64,000 bases of DNA from Buttiauxella agrestis (GTDB lineage: Bacteria > Pseudomonadota > Gammaproteobacteria > Enterobacterales > Enterobacteriaceae): positions 894,763 through 958,762 of the forward strand of contig NZ_UIGI01000001.1 in NCBI RefSeq assembly GCF_900446255.1, in the 5' to 3' direction. The position numbers were made by a program, and so were the translations under genes. Under the pieces are notes generated by a model. That model was not told the origin of the DNA. It ran no database searches and was given only the letters and a program-made list of their open reading frames with translations. Below, in pieces: positions 25,108-34,357 of this stretch. Position 1 is the stretch's first letter. Every line of letters starts with the position of its first letter.

Positions 25108-25553
25108 AAATTCTTCCGCTTTTTCAGAAGCCGCAATATGCCGAGCAGGTTACAGACTGGATATGGCAGGCGTTTGGCACTCCTGACAGCCGGGACTTTT
25201 TCGCTTCAATTGTGGCAACCAGCCAGCGGGAAGGGGAGTTGCCTTTAACTTTTGTGGCGGTTGAGGGTAATAAGCTGGTCGGAACGGTTGGGTTATGGCG
25301 CTGCGATTTAATTAGCCGCCAGGATTTTTATCCGTGGTTAGCGGCGTTATATATCGATGAAAACCAGCGCGGACGTGGGCTTGGGGCAATGTTACAACAG
25401 CACGTTATTGAACACGCTCGCACGCTGGGCTATCCGCAGCTGTATCTCTATTCAGCGTGCAAAGATTATTACGAGCGCTTTGGCTGAGAATATATCGGCG
25501 ACGGGCTGGATTACCCGGATAAAGTGGTTCATCTTTATAAATACGTGCTTTAA
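25104..25553 (+). pseudogene. GNAT acetyltransferase with internal stop
   Basis: The frame opens at a GTG overlapping the gntR stop (ATGTGA). It encodes a GNAT fold: VAVEGNKLVGTVGLWR, LAALYIDENQRGRGLG (acetyl-CoA loop), YLYSACKDYYERFG. Codon 128 (25485-25487) is TGA. The same frame then continues EYIGDGLDYPDKVVHLYKYVL to a TAA at 25551. GNATs of this type usually have a Trp or another aromatic at that point, so one TGG-to-TGA change explains the break. Loss of the last 21 residues removes the final beta strand. It could instead be a sequencing error or an active shortened protein. Confidence 0.75.
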
Positions 25554-25571
25554 ACATTTACCACACACTAA

Positions 25572-26021
25572 TTAAGGTTTAGAAACAATAGTTTTGCAGA
25601 TTTCTGGCTTACTGGCGTAATACAGTCCAGGAACGTCCCCTTCCTCGTCACATAACGTGTAACCTAACGCCATTAATCCCAGCGGGATTATCCATGATAT
25701 GACCATGAAAAACACGAAGCATGCAAGACTAAATAATCCCCAGATATTACCAATGAGCGTTCCTTTTTTTAGGCGCTCAACGCCTTTTTGCAGAATTGTA
25801 CGGAATGCGAAAAAAAACAGATAAATATAGGTTGGTGTCGCTCCAATAGCGATGATGATTTTTCCATCATAGATAATAACATTACCTAAAGTAACCAGAG
25901 AGTATAGTCGATATTTCTCAATAAAAAACGTGGAATAATATATCATAATCAAAGATACGGCCATCAAAAAAATACCAGAAAATTTAAAGCCTATCCATTG
26001 TAATTTGGTATATGGTCTCAT
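25572..26021 (-). CDS. Small membrane protein, candidate T6SS immunity protein 2
   Basis: A 149-residue, very hydrophobic protein with three or four predicted membrane segments (about 10-32, 55-75, 92-120). It has a short C-terminal tail with two cysteines (YTLCDEE...PEIC). It is about half identical by eye to the upstream neighbour, aligning from FKFSG to the Cys tail, so the pair is a tandem duplication. It starts on the ATGA overlap with that neighbour's stop. Position after an Hcp gene and a hydrophobic-hairpin protein suggests immunity to a membrane-acting toxin. It may belong to the DUF1240-type small membrane proteins, but this is uncertain. The region is noticeably AT-rich. Confidence 0.7.
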   Translation of the reverse strand: MRPYTKLQWIGFKFSGIFLMAVSLIMIYYSTFFIEKYRLYSLVTLGNVIIYDGKIIIAIGATPTYIYLFFFAFRTILQKGVERLKKGTLIGNIWGLFSLACFVFFMVISWIIPLGLMALGYTLCDEEGDVPGLYYASKPEICKTIVSKP

Positions 26022-26458
26022 TTATTTTCTATCATCATACAAAGTTGCGGATCAGTAACATAGTACACTCTGAGTTTATCCTCATGGCATGAAGTGTAAT
26101 GTAATATCAATAACACAATAGGGATTAGATAGGATGCGACTAGCCCTAAGGCAAAAGAGAGTATGCTAAATACCCCCCAAATCTGTCCAATTACCGTTCC
26201 TTTTTTTAGAGGTGCAATTCCTTTATTTAAAACTGTACGGAGTGCAAAAAAGAACATGTAGATAACCATAGGTATGCCGCCAAGGCAGATAATAACTCTT
26301 CCATTGTATGTTATGATATCACCGAGTGTAATTAATGAATTGATGGCATAGAACTTATAGAAATAAGCCACTAGATAAATGAGGGCCATACTGGCCATCA
26401 TAAGAAATACCCCCGAAAATTTAAATATCAACCAGCGTAAGGTAGTGTATTCTTTCAT
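26018..26458 (-). CDS. Small membrane protein, candidate T6SS immunity protein 1
   Basis: 146 residues with membrane segments at about 11-33, 55-75 and 93-121 and a C-terminal tail holding two cysteines (YTSCHED...PQLC). It starts two bases after the stop of the candidate effector, preceded by GAGGG, and overlaps the next gene by four bases. It is thus tightly coupled to the toxin candidate, as immunity genes are. Paralogue of the following gene. No enzymatic motif is visible. The function is inferred from position and topology only. Confidence 0.72.
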   Translation of the reverse strand: MKEYTTLRWLIFKFSGVFLMMASMALIYLVAYFYKFYAINSLITLGDIITYNGRVIICLGGIPMVIYMFFFALRTVLNKGIAPLKKGTVIGQIWGVFSILSFALGLVASYLIPIVLLILHYTSCHEDKLRVYYVTDPQLCMMIENK

Positions 26459-26460
26459 AC

Positions 26461-27333
26461 TTAATACCCTCTACCTGGTAGTGGAGTTATATATGGAGAT
26501 AAATGTTGGTAGTCCCAGGAACTCATTTTTTGTTGCTCATTTAATGCCTGTTGTATTTTATTTTTGAGTTCTGCAGAAAACCCCAACTCATTATCCAGAA
26601 TGTTAAGCCCTATATTCAGTGCAATGCCTATAAATATTATAAGAATGGCCGTGCCAACTATTGGTGCACTAATCACTGTAAATATGCCACCCGCAATCCC
26701 AATCACAACACTTGAAACAATTATTTTTGCTACGTCCATTGTAATATCAACCAGGAAATCTTTTAGGTGATAATCAGATTTAAATATAAATTCAATCACG
26801 CGAAAGGCTAAAGAGGCATAAATACAAAACTTCATCCCTTTTACTATCGAGTTGGCGACTCCGCGCATCCCAATAGCCATTTCAAGTATTTGTGGGTTTC
26901 TTGCTCCGTAACGGGTACCAGTAAGTATGCGGCGCACGCCAGCATAACCAGTGATTTTTATATATGCCTTGCCATTAATTACGTATTCAATAGCTTTTAT
27001 TTTTAGACAATTAAAGTTGAAGACTAATTTTCCCGCAGGGCTGTAGTAAGTGGTTAATTTGCTGAGGGTGCGAAATCCATCCAGGCCATCTTTAATATTC
27101 CCAGGGCCTAATCGATAGGAGAAGAAATAATCTAAATTACCAAGCAATTCATCTGATACCCCTTGCGCTTCCTCAATAGTTAGCAACATGATGTATCGAC
27201 TCTCTGTAATAAAGCTTTCATTAATTGCAGCCATATCACGCAACACTGGATTCATACTTGGATAGGTTTGAAATTGATGCTCGTCGCGCAAGTAATCATG
27301 TGGCTTCTTCTTTGAATCTCTTAATTCAGACAT
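26461..27333 (-). CDS. Candidate T6SS cargo effector with hydrophobic hairpin
   Basis: I do not recognise a named family. The 290-residue protein has no signal peptide. It has a polar N-terminal part (1-160; LLTIEEAQGVSDELLGNL, YVINGKAYIKITGYAGVRR), a semi-hydrophobic helix (168-184), then two adjacent membrane-length segments at about 202-224 and 226-247, split by SAPIVG. A polar helix and the tail PLPGRGY follow. A long hydrophobic hairpin in an otherwise soluble protein is the hallmark of colicin-like pore formers. The start at 27333 follows a strong AGGAGG; the longer frame is rejected. It lies 30 bases after hcp and directly before two putative immunity genes, so it probably travels with that Hcp. 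Confidence 0.75.
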   Translation of the reverse strand: MSELRDSKKKPHDYLRDEHQFQTYPSMNPVLRDMAAINESFITESRYIMLLTIEEAQGVSDELLGNLDYFFSYRLGPGNIKDGLDGFRTLSKLTTYYSPAGKLVFNFNCLKIKAIEYVINGKAYIKITGYAGVRRILTGTRYGARNPQILEMAIGMRGVANSIVKGMKFCIYASLAFRVIEFIFKSDYHLKDFLVDITMDVAKIIVSSVVIGIAGGIFTVISAPIVGTAILIIFIGIALNIGLNILDNELGFSAELKNKIQQALNEQQKMSSWDYQHLSPYITPLPGRGY

Positions 27334-27363
27334 GACAACCTCCTTATTTATCAAAACTGATAT

Positions 27364-27843
27364 TTAAAAAACGCGATCATTCCACAGACTATACGCACTG
27401 GTACCTGCATCACAATGTTCCCAGGTTATCGTTTCATAGCTGAAGGTGATTTTTTCCTGGGGTTCGGCTCCATTATCCAGAAGATTGTGAGGTACAATGA
27501 ATTCATTATGCGAAATTCGAGCTCCGGTAAGTTTGACTTTATAATAAAGGTTATTCATACCAACCCGGTTGGTACGGTATAAATCCAGATCGCAGACCAG
27601 CATTTCATTATCATTTATCGCTTTGGCTAATAAAGGTGAAGATTTATCAATCGGCTTAATGATCACCATTTCATGATGATTGACGTTTTGTGCACGGGAC
27701 ATAGAATGAGTGACGGCATAAACCATAATCTGGTCGATGTGAGCGATTTGTGCTTTGTTACCAATAGAATCTAATGATGAGCATCCGGCAGAGATCAGTC
27801 CCTGTGTTTGACCATTAACGGTTAAATAGGCTAAGTTTGACAT
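27364..27843 (-). CDS. hcp: Hcp-family type VI secretion tube protein/effector carrier
   Basis: Hcp hexamers stack into the inner tube of the type VI secretion system and carry small effectors in their lumen. The 159-residue protein has the family pattern: LAYLTVNGQTQGLISAGCSS, the middle HEMVIIKPIDKSSPLLAKAI, LYYKVKLTGARI, and the C-terminal ITFSYETITWEHCDAGTSAYSLW. It begins after AAGGGA. No other T6SS structural gene is in the window, so this is an orphan hcp with its own cargo, relying on a T6SS elsewhere. The 239 bases before it to galR are AT-rich and hold the promoter. Confidence 0.9.
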   Translation of the reverse strand: MSNLAYLTVNGQTQGLISAGCSSLDSIGNKAQIAHIDQIMVYAVTHSMSRAQNVNHHEMVIIKPIDKSSPLLAKAINDNEMLVCDLDLYRTNRVGMNNLYYKVKLTGARISHNEFIVPHNLLDNGAEPQEKITFSYETITWEHCDAGTSAYSLWNDRVF

Positions 27844-28046
27844 ATTATTCCCTTAATATTATTGATGTAATTTATATGATAAAGATTTGCAAGTTTATTC
27901 ACCCGCAATCCTGGTATCAATATAAATAAAATGCAATCATAATATCTTGAAAGGTTTTGCTACTTTATTTTTATTTGTTATATGTTTTATTAATTAATAA
28001 TTAATCTGGTATTTAAAATGCGAATGGATAAGGTTGCTTATTATTT

Positions 28047-28071
28047 CCAGCCAGATGTTTTATCTGGCTGG
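28047..28071. terminator. Perfect hairpin next to the galR stop
   Basis: CCAGCCAGAT/ATCTGGCTGG with loop GTTTT lies 12 bases past the galR stop. On the plus strand it is followed by TTTTATTTT; on the minus strand by a mixed A/T run. It probably ends galR transcription and shields galR from opposing reads. Confidence 0.65.
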
Positions 28072-28082
28072 TTTTATTTTCT

Positions 28083-29090
28083 TTACTCGCCCGAATACGC
28101 AATCACCGAATGCCGACGCACAAGCGTTGGGCTAAACATATGCGTGATTTCGGGTAATTCACGTTTTTCAGCAAGTGCCAAAGCCAGTTCCGCGGCCTGT
28201 TCTGCCATGGTAATGATCGGGTAACGCACTGTTGTCAGACGTGGGCGAACGTAGCGTGAAATCAACACGTCATCAAAGCCAATCAGTGAAATTTCTTTCG
28301 GGACATCAATGCCGTTATCATTGAGAACGCCCATTGCACCTGCGGCCATGGAATCGTTGTAACAGGCGATCGCGCTGAAGTTCTTTCCGCGCCCCAGCAG
28401 TTCCGTCATTGCCTGCTCACCACCGCTTTCATCCGGTTCACCATAAGTCACTAAGCGATCATTAATCGGTAAACCATGCTCCGTTAGCGCGTCGTAATAA
28501 CCTTGCAAACGATCCTCGGCATCGGAAATTTGATGGTTGGAACACAAGTAGCCAATTTTAGTATGGCCTTGTTGAATCAGATGGCGGGTTGCAAGCCATG
28601 CGCCGTAGCGGTCATCCAGCGCCACACAACGCTGCTCAAAACCCGGCAAAATTCGGTTGATCACCACCATGCCTGGCATTTGTTTCATTAAAGAAATGAG
28701 TTCTTCGTCAGGTATTTTTTTCGCATGAACGACCAGGGCTGCGCAGCGGTGGCGAATAAGTTGTTCAATCGCCTGGCGCTCTTTTTGTTCGTTGTGATAA
28801 CCGTTACCGATCAGCAAAAAATTGCCGGTGCGATAGGCGACTTGTTCTACGGCTTTTACCATCGCGCCAAAAAATGGGTCGGAGACATCGCCCACAATCA
28901 GGCCAATGGTTTCAGTGGTTTGCTGCGCAAGTGCGCGCGCATTCGCATTGGGATGGTAATTCAGCTCTTCCATCGCGCTGCTTACCGCCAGGCGCGATGC
29001 ATCACTGGCTTTGGGGGAATCATTTATGACACGAGATACCGTGGCGACAGAAACGCCTGCCAGTTTTGCTACATCCTTAATTGTCGCCAT
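28083..29090 (-). CDS. galR: Galactose operon repressor GalR
   Basis: LacI-family repressor of galactose uptake and metabolism genes, released by galactose. The 335 residues begin MATIKDVAKLAGVSVATVSR and continue YHPNANARALAQQTTETIGL with the sensor domain GLIVGDVSDPFFGAMVKAVE. This is essentially GalR of E. coli (343 residues). It retains its neighbours OmrB/OmrA and aas on one side. On the other side lysA is displaced by the accessory segment. A GalR-type operator lies 18 bases upstream of the start, consistent with autoregulation. Confidence 0.95.
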   Translation of the reverse strand: MATIKDVAKLAGVSVATVSRVINDSPKASDASRLAVSSAMEELNYHPNANARALAQQTTETIGLIVGDVSDPFFGAMVKAVEQVAYRTGNFLLIGNGYHNEQKERQAIEQLIRHRCAALVVHAKKIPDEELISLMKQMPGMVVINRILPGFEQRCVALDDRYGAWLATRHLIQQGHTKIGYLCSNHQISDAEDRLQGYYDALTEHGLPINDRLVTYGEPDESGGEQAMTELLGRGKNFSAIACYNDSMAAGAMGVLNDNGIDVPKEISLIGFDDVLISRYVRPRLTTVRYPIITMAEQAAELALALAEKRELPEITHMFSPTLVRRHSVIAYSGE

Positions 29091-29107
29091 CGAAGATTTT
29101 CCTGAGT

Positions 29108-29123
29108 GGGTAAGCGTTTACAC
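29108..29123 (-). promoter_or_regulatory. GalR/GalS operator upstream of galR
   Basis: On the minus strand GTGTAAACGCTTACCC matches the gal operator GTGnAAnCGnTTnCAC except at one outer base. Its place just before galR points to self-repression. Confidence 0.7.
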
Positions 29124-29376
29124 AGTTTTAAGTGTTACGGAAAAGGCGCGTTACTTCAAGGGCGCAACTGTCGTCAGCGTCGCAAACCTCTCTAAAAAGA
29201 AACCAAATTCAGTGTAATCGTTACACATCCAGTACCACAGAAATCAAGCGTAGCGGCAGAAGGCGGCATGTTATGGATTTTTAAAGATTTCAGAGTAAAT
29301 CTTTGCTTACAGTTTGCATCGCGCTGTTGCTATTTCGCCATGGCGAAAAGTGACCAGGCACTGCTACATTTGAAGT

Positions 29377-29460
29377 CCCAGAGGTATTGATAGGTGATGT
29401 CAGCATCTAATGCTGATCACATGAATTACACCAACCTGCGCGGATGCGCAGGTTTTTTTT
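29377..29460 (+). ncRNA. omrB: Small RNA OmrB
   Basis: Hfq-dependent sRNA, OmpR-activated in E. coli, that represses outer-membrane protein and curli regulator mRNAs by pairing through its 5' end. The shared seed CCCAGAGGTATTGATAGGTG is present. A CACATGAATTACACCA stretch typical of OmrB follows. The terminator is AACCTGCGC/GCGCAGGTT with T8. A -10-like TACATT lies seven bases before the first base. Orientation towards aas is as in E. coli. Confidence 0.93.
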
Positions 29461-29579
29461 GTCTAAAAAATGGCAGCCTGTAACAAGACGCGATGTTTTA
29501 AACACCTGGTTGCACTTTCCGCTAATTCCCTTGCTTTTTCTCACTGGTAGCCCTGCGCTGACTGCGCCACAATTCAAGT

Positions 29580-29665
29580 CCCAGAGGTATTGATTGGTGA
29601 GAATTCTAGTTACATTGTTAAGTAAATTCTTTGCACCGACCTGCGCAGATGCGCAGGTTTTTTTT
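29580..29665 (+). ncRNA. omrA: Small RNA OmrA
   Basis: Twin of OmrB with the same seed (CCCAGAGGTATTGATTGGTG) and nearly the same terminator (ACCTGCGCAGATGCGCAGGT, T8). The GATTGGTGAGA start distinguishes OmrA. The middle part is unlike E. coli OmrA, as expected for the variable region. It lies about 110 bases before aas, which is the known order aas-omrA-omrB-galR seen from the other strand. Confidence 0.93.
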
Positions 29666-29777
29666 GCCTTTTTTTCAGACTTTGCATTCACCCAAACTAT
29701 CGCTCCTTTCCATTTAGTCATGTAATCTCCCACTACACTTAAGTACCTGCGGCTTATTCATGACAAAGGGAGTTGCT

Positions 29778-31937
29778 ATGCTATTTGGTTTTTTCCGTGC
29801 ACTTTTTCGTATTCTGTTCAGAGTGCGGCTTTATGGCTCGCAGCAATCTCTTTCTCAGCCACGCGTCCTGATTGTTCCTAACCACGTTTCCTTTATTGAC
29901 GGTATTTTGCTGGCGCTGTTTTTACCCGGCCGGCCAGTGTTTGCTGTCTATTCATCTATTAGTCAGCAGTGGTACATGCGCTGGCTAAAATCGTTGATAG
30001 ATTTCGTGCCGCTTGACCCAACCAAACCGATGTCGATTAAACATCTGGTGCGGCTGGTGGAGCAGGGCCGTCCGGTGGTTATTTTCCCGGAAGGGCGAAT
30101 TTCTGTGACTGGCTCATTGATGAAAATTTATGAAGGCGCCGGGTTTGTTGCCGCAAAATCAAACGCGACCGTTATTCCCATCCGTATTGATGGCGCGGAG
30201 CTGACATTTTTCAGCCGCCTGAAAGGCCTGGTAAAGCGGCGTTTGTTCCCGCGTATCAGCCTGCATATCCTGCCGCCGACATCCGTTCCGATGCCAGAGG
30301 CTCCACGCGCGCGTGAGCGCCGGAAAATGGCAGGGGAAATGCTGCATCAGATAATGATGGAAGCGCGAATGGCAGTACGCCCGCGTGAAACATTGTTTGA
30401 AGCGCTGCTTGCTGCGCAATATCGTTACGGTGAGCGAAAAAACTGTATCGAAGATATTAATTTCAAACCCGATACTTATCGCAGTCTGCTGACCAAGACC
30501 TTGTTTGTCGGGCGTATTCTGAATAAATACAGTGCGCCGGGCGAAACGATTGGCCTGATGCTGCCCAATGCGGCTATCAGCGCTGCGGTGATTTTTGGGG
30601 CGTCGTCCCGTGGGCGAATTCCGGCGATGATGAACTACACCGCGGGCGTGAAAGGGCTGACCAGTGCGATTACAGCCGCACAGCTCAAGACGATATTTAC
30701 TTCGCGTCAGTTCCTCGACAAAGGCAAATTATGGCATCTTCCCGAGCAGCTCACGCAGGTGCGTTGGGTCTTTCTTGAGGACTTAAAAGCCGATGTCACG
30801 TTGGCAGATAAGCTGTGGATCTTCGCGCATTTACTGATGCCGCATCTGGCTCAGGTAAAACAACAGCCAGAAGACGCCGCAATGGTGCTGTTTACTTCCG
30901 GCTCGGAAGGCAATCCAAAAGGTGTGGTGCACAGCCATAAAAGTTTGCTGGCAAACGTGGAGCAAATTCGCACGATTGCTGATTTTACGGCGAACGATCG
31001 CTTTATGTCGGCGCTGCCGTTGTTCCACTCTTTCGGCCTGACTGTGGGGTTATTTACGCCGCTGCTGACCGGTGCCGAAGTGTTCCTCTACCCAAGTCCG
31101 TTGCACTACCGCATTGTGCCGGAGCTGGTTTACGACCGTAACTGCACCGTGTTGTTTGGCACCTCGACATTCCTGGGCAACTACGCGCGTTTTGCAAATC
31201 CTTACGACTTCTTCCGCCTGCGTTATGTGGTGGCGGGCGCGGAAAAACTCCAGGAAAGCACCAAACAACTTTGGCAGGATAAATTTGGCCTGCGCGTGCT
31301 GGAAGGCTACGGCGTGACGGAATGCGCGCCCGTGGTGTCTATCAACGTTCCAATGGCGGCAAAAGTCGGCACCGTCGGGCGCATTCTGCCAGCGATGGAT
31401 GCCAGATTGTTGTCAGTACCGGGAATTGAAGAAGGTGGGCGGTTGCAACTGAAAGGGCCGAACATCATGAAGGGCTACTTGCGAGTGGAAAACCCGGGTG
31501 TTCTGGAAGCACCGAGCGCCGAAAATGAACAAGGCGAGGTGGAGCAGGGCTGGTACGACACGGGCGATATCGTCAGTTTCGATGAACACGGTTTTTGTGT
31601 GATTCAGGGGCGCGCAAAACGCTTTGCCAAAATTGCCGGTGAGATGGTTTCGCTGGAAATGGTAGAGCAACTGGCGCTCGGCGTTTCACCAGAGAAAATG
31701 CACGCTACGGTCATTAAAAGCGATGCGGCAAAAGGGGAGGCACTGGTGATGTTCACCACGGATAGTGAACTGAACCGTGAAAAACTGCTGCACTTTGCGC
31801 GCGCGAATGGGATCCCAGAATTGACGGTACCGCGTGATATTCGTTTCATGAAACAGTTGCCGGTTCTTGGGAGCGGCAAACCTGATTTTGTCAGTCTGAA
31901 AACACTGGTAGACCAGCCGGAGACAGAGCATGCGTGA
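29778..31937 (+). CDS. aas: Bifunctional lysophospholipid acyltransferase/acyl-ACP synthetase Aas
   Basis: Re-acylates lysophosphatidylethanolamine brought in by LplT, using fatty acids it first attaches to ACP. The 719 residues comprise an N-terminal PlsC-type acyltransferase with NHVSFID and FPEGRIS. A C-terminal adenylate-forming domain follows with [11 protein letters not shown] and YDTGD. The start at 29778 has GGGAG five bases upstream and matches the E. coli N terminus (MLFGFFR); an earlier in-frame ATG at 29760 is not needed. The stop overlaps the lplT start by eight bases. Confidence 0.96.
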   Translation: MLFGFFRALFRILFRVRLYGSQQSLSQPRVLIVPNHVSFIDGILLALFLPGRPVFAVYSSISQQWYMRWLKSLIDFVPLDPTKPMSIKHLVRLVEQGRPVVIFPEGRISVTGSLMKIYEGAGFVAAKSNATVIPIRIDGAELTFFSRLKGLVKRRLFPRISLHILPPTSVPMPEAPRARERRKMAGEMLHQIMMEARMAVRPRETLFEALLAAQYRYGERKNCIEDINFKPDTYRSLLTKTLFVGRILNKYSAPGETIGLMLPNAAISAAVIFGASSRGRIPAMMNYTAGVKGLTSAITAAQLKTIFTSRQFLDKGKLWHLPEQLTQVRWVFLEDLKADVTLADKLWIFAHLLMPHLAQVKQQPEDAAMVLFTSGSEGNPKGVVHSHKSLLANVEQIRTIADFTANDRFMSALPLFHSFGLTVGLFTPLLTGAEVFLYPSPLHYRIVPELVYDRNCTVLFGTSTFLGNYARFANPYDFFRLRYVVAGAEKLQESTKQLWQDKFGLRVLEGYGVTECAPVVSINVPMAAKVGTVGRILPAMDARLLSVPGIEEGGRLQLKGPNIMKGYLRVENPGVLEAPSAENEQGEVEQGWYDTGDIVSFDEHGFCVIQGRAKRFAKIAGEMVSLEMVEQLALGVSPEKMHATVIKSDAAKGEALVMFTTDSELNREKLLHFARANGIPELTVPRDIRFMKQLPVLGSGKPDFVSLKTLVDQPETEHA

Positions 31938-33126
31938 TAATGCCGTAAACGATACCTCCATTTGGTCCAGAGGTATGATGGCAGTAACCTGCGCGCAATT
32001 TTTATCAGCGTTTGGTGATAACGCGTTGCTGTTTGCCACGTTGGCAGTGCTGAAACAGCAGTTTTACCCCGACTGGAGCCAGCCTGTTTTGCAGATGGTT
32101 TTTGTTGGCGCTTATATTTTATTTGCCCCGTTTGTTGGCCAGGTCGCGGACAGTTTTTCCAAAGGGCGAGTGATGATGTTTGCCAACAGTCTCAAACTGG
32201 CTGGCGCAGCGGTAATCTGTTTCGGCTTTAATCCCTTCGTCGGTTACACGCTGGTGGGGATTGGCGCAGCATCCTATTCGCCCGCTAAATACGGGATTTT
32301 AGGTGAACTGACCACGGGCGACCGTCTGGTGAAAGCCAACGGGCTGATGGAAGCCTCGACCATTGCTGCGATTTTGCTTGGTTCAATGGCAGGTGGCGTG
32401 CTGGCCGACTGGCATATTGTGGCGGCGCTTGGCGTTTGTGTGTTGGTGTACGCCGGGGCGGTTGTCGCCAATATATTTATTCCAAAACTTGCTCCTGCTC
32501 GCCCTGGTCAGTCATGGCGCTTTACCCCGATGACGCGCAGTTTTTTCACGGCCTGCCGCACGCTTTGGCAAAACGGTGAAACTCGCTTTTCGTTAGTCGG
32601 CACCAGCTTGTTTTGGGGGGCGGGCGTCACGCTGCGCTTCTTGCTGGTGTTGTGGGTTCCGGTTGCGCTGGGCATTACTGACAACGCGACGCCAACGTAT
32701 CTGAATGCCATGGTTGCCGTCGGGATTGTGGTGGGGGCGGGGGCCGCGGCGAAACTTGTGACGCTTAAAACCGTCGCACGTTGTATGCCTGCCGGGATCT
32801 TAATTGGTGTTGGCGTGTTGTTCTTCTCGCTGCAACACGCACTGCTGCCGTCTTATATATTGTTGGTGCTGATTGGTGTTCTGGGAGGGTTCTTTGTGGT
32901 GCCGCTCAATGCGCTGCTTCAGGAACGCGGCAAACATTCCGTCGGTGCAGGGAATGCGATTGCGGTGCAGAATCTCGGCGAAAATACCGCGATGTTGCTG
33001 ATGCTTGGGCTTTACTCGCTGGCGGTAAAAACCGGCGCACCGATAGTCGGAATTGGCATTGGTTTTGGCGCAGTATTTGCGCTGGCGATTGGCTGGCTGT
33101 GGGTTTGGCAGATTCGGCAGAAATAG
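31930..33126 (+). CDS. lplT: Lysophospholipid transporter LplT
   Basis: Inner-membrane MFS protein that flips 2-acyl-lysophospholipids to the cytoplasmic face for Aas. The 398 residues carry about 12 membrane segments and conserved stretches [47 protein letters not shown] and [20 protein letters not shown]. Overlap with aas gives translational coupling. A hairpin follows before the convergent tas gene. Confidence 0.96.
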   Translation: MRDNAVNDTSIWSRGMMAVTCAQFLSAFGDNALLFATLAVLKQQFYPDWSQPVLQMVFVGAYILFAPFVGQVADSFSKGRVMMFANSLKLAGAAVICFGFNPFVGYTLVGIGAASYSPAKYGILGELTTGDRLVKANGLMEASTIAAILLGSMAGGVLADWHIVAALGVCVLVYAGAVVANIFIPKLAPARPGQSWRFTPMTRSFFTACRTLWQNGETRFSLVGTSLFWGAGVTLRFLLVLWVPVALGITDNATPTYLNAMVAVGIVVGAGAAAKLVTLKTVARCMPAGILIGVGVLFFSLQHALLPSYILLVLIGVLGGFFVVPLNALLQERGKHSVGAGNAIAVQNLGENTAMLLMLGLYSLAVKTGAPIVGIGIGFGAVFALAIGWLWVWQIRQK

Positions 33127-33130
33127 TTTT

Positions 33131-33152
33131 CTCCTCTCCCAAAGGAGAGGAG
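33131..33152. terminator. Hairpin between lplT and tas
   Basis: CTCCTCTCC/GGAGAGGAG stem in the 35-base gap between two convergent stop codons. It is flanked by short T or A runs on either side, so it could serve both genes; strength uncertain. Confidence 0.55.
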
Positions 33153-33161
33153 ATTTCCACA

Positions 33162-34202
33162 TCACGGTGCCGGATAAGTATAAATCCGGTTCACCGCTTC
33201 TAACTCTTCAAGAACATCTTCACTCAAGTCCAGATGCAGGCTCTCAAGGTTGGTTTTTAACTGCTCAAGCGTGGTCGCGCCTAAAAGTGTGCTGGCAACA
33301 AACGGCTGACGGCGTACAAACGCCAGCGCCATTTGCGCCGGGTCGAGATTATGCCGCTTAGCAACGTCGACATAAGCCGCAACTGCATGCTGAGTTTGCT
33401 CGCCGCTGTAGCGCGTGAAACGGCTAAACAGCGTGTTGCGTGCGCCAGCAGGTTTCGCCCCATTCAGATACTTCCCGGTCAGCGTACCGAACCCCAGGCA
33501 TGAATAAGCCAGCAATTCGACACCTTCGCGCTGGGTAATTTCAGCCAATCCCACTTCAAAACTGCGATTCACCAGGCTGTACGGGTTCTGGATGGTAACG
33601 ATGCGCGGTAAATCATGCTTTTCAGCCAGTTGCAGGTAGCGCATCACGCCCCACGGCGTTTCATTGGAAACACCGATATAGCGGATTTTCCCGGCACGCT
33701 GAAATTCGGTCAGTGCTTCGAGTGTTTCCAGCAGAGTGACCGGGACGGCGTTATCGGTCCAGGTGTAGCCCAGTTTGCCAAAGCAGTTGGTGGCGCGTTG
33801 CGGCCAGTGAACCTGATAAAGATCGATATAATCGGTTTGCAAACGCTTCAGGCTGGCATCCAGCGCATCACGGATATTGCGGCGATCCAGAATTTGGTTT
33901 GGGCGAATGCCGGCATCATTGTTGCGGCTGGGGCCGCTGACTTTGGTGGCGATAACCAGCTTTTCACGATTAGCGCGCTGCTTTAACCAGTTACCGACGT
34001 AGGTTTCTGTTAGCCCCTGGGTTTCCGGGCGAGGTGGCACCGGATACATTTCTGCCACATCAATGAGGTTTACGCCCTGATGGACGGCGTAATCAAGCTG
34101 TGCATGAGCGTCGGCTTCGCTATTTTGCTCACCAAACGTCATGGTTCCCAGCCCTAGCGTACTTATTTCAAGAGAGCTGTGGGGGATACGGTGATATTGC
34201 AT
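33162..34202 (-). CDS. tas: Aldo-keto reductase Tas
   Basis: NADPH-dependent oxidoreductase of the aldo-keto family; the physiological substrate is unknown. E. coli tas was found as a suppressor of tyrosine auxotrophy. The 346-residue TIM-barrel protein has the family markers LGLGTMTFGEQNSE, LIDVAEMYP (catalytic Asp and Tyr), YIDLYQVHWP (catalytic His) and IGVSNETPWG. Length and order tas-lplT-aas match E. coli. Confidence 0.95.
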   Translation of the reverse strand: MQYHRIPHSSLEISTLGLGTMTFGEQNSEADAHAQLDYAVHQGVNLIDVAEMYPVPPRPETQGLTETYVGNWLKQRANREKLVIATKVSGPSRNNDAGIRPNQILDRRNIRDALDASLKRLQTDYIDLYQVHWPQRATNCFGKLGYTWTDNAVPVTLLETLEALTEFQRAGKIRYIGVSNETPWGVMRYLQLAEKHDLPRIVTIQNPYSLVNRSFEVGLAEITQREGVELLAYSCLGFGTLTGKYLNGAKPAGARNTLFSRFTRYSGEQTQHAVAAYVDVAKRHNLDPAQMALAFVRRQPFVASTLLGATTLEQLKTNLESLHLDLSEDVLEELEAVNRIYTYPAP

Positions 34203-34357
34203 AGCCGCTTTCCTTATTCTTCTGACTTATCAGCCAGGCACGCGCCCGACAAAAAATGGACTATAAACATGGCAGAGGGGAAGCAAAAGCGGAAGGGGGT
34301 AAACGAAGAAAAAGTGTTACAGGCCAGCGAGGCGCTGACCTTTATATGCTGGATTTA

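Noticed and set aside
20152-28082. Search for integrase, transposase or flanking repeats around the accessory segment
   Set aside because: None was visible by eye, so no mobile element is claimed despite the likely horizontal origin.
29407-29733. 108-codon frame on the minus strand between galR and aas
   Set aside because: It runs antisense through omrB and omrA and has no protein-like features.
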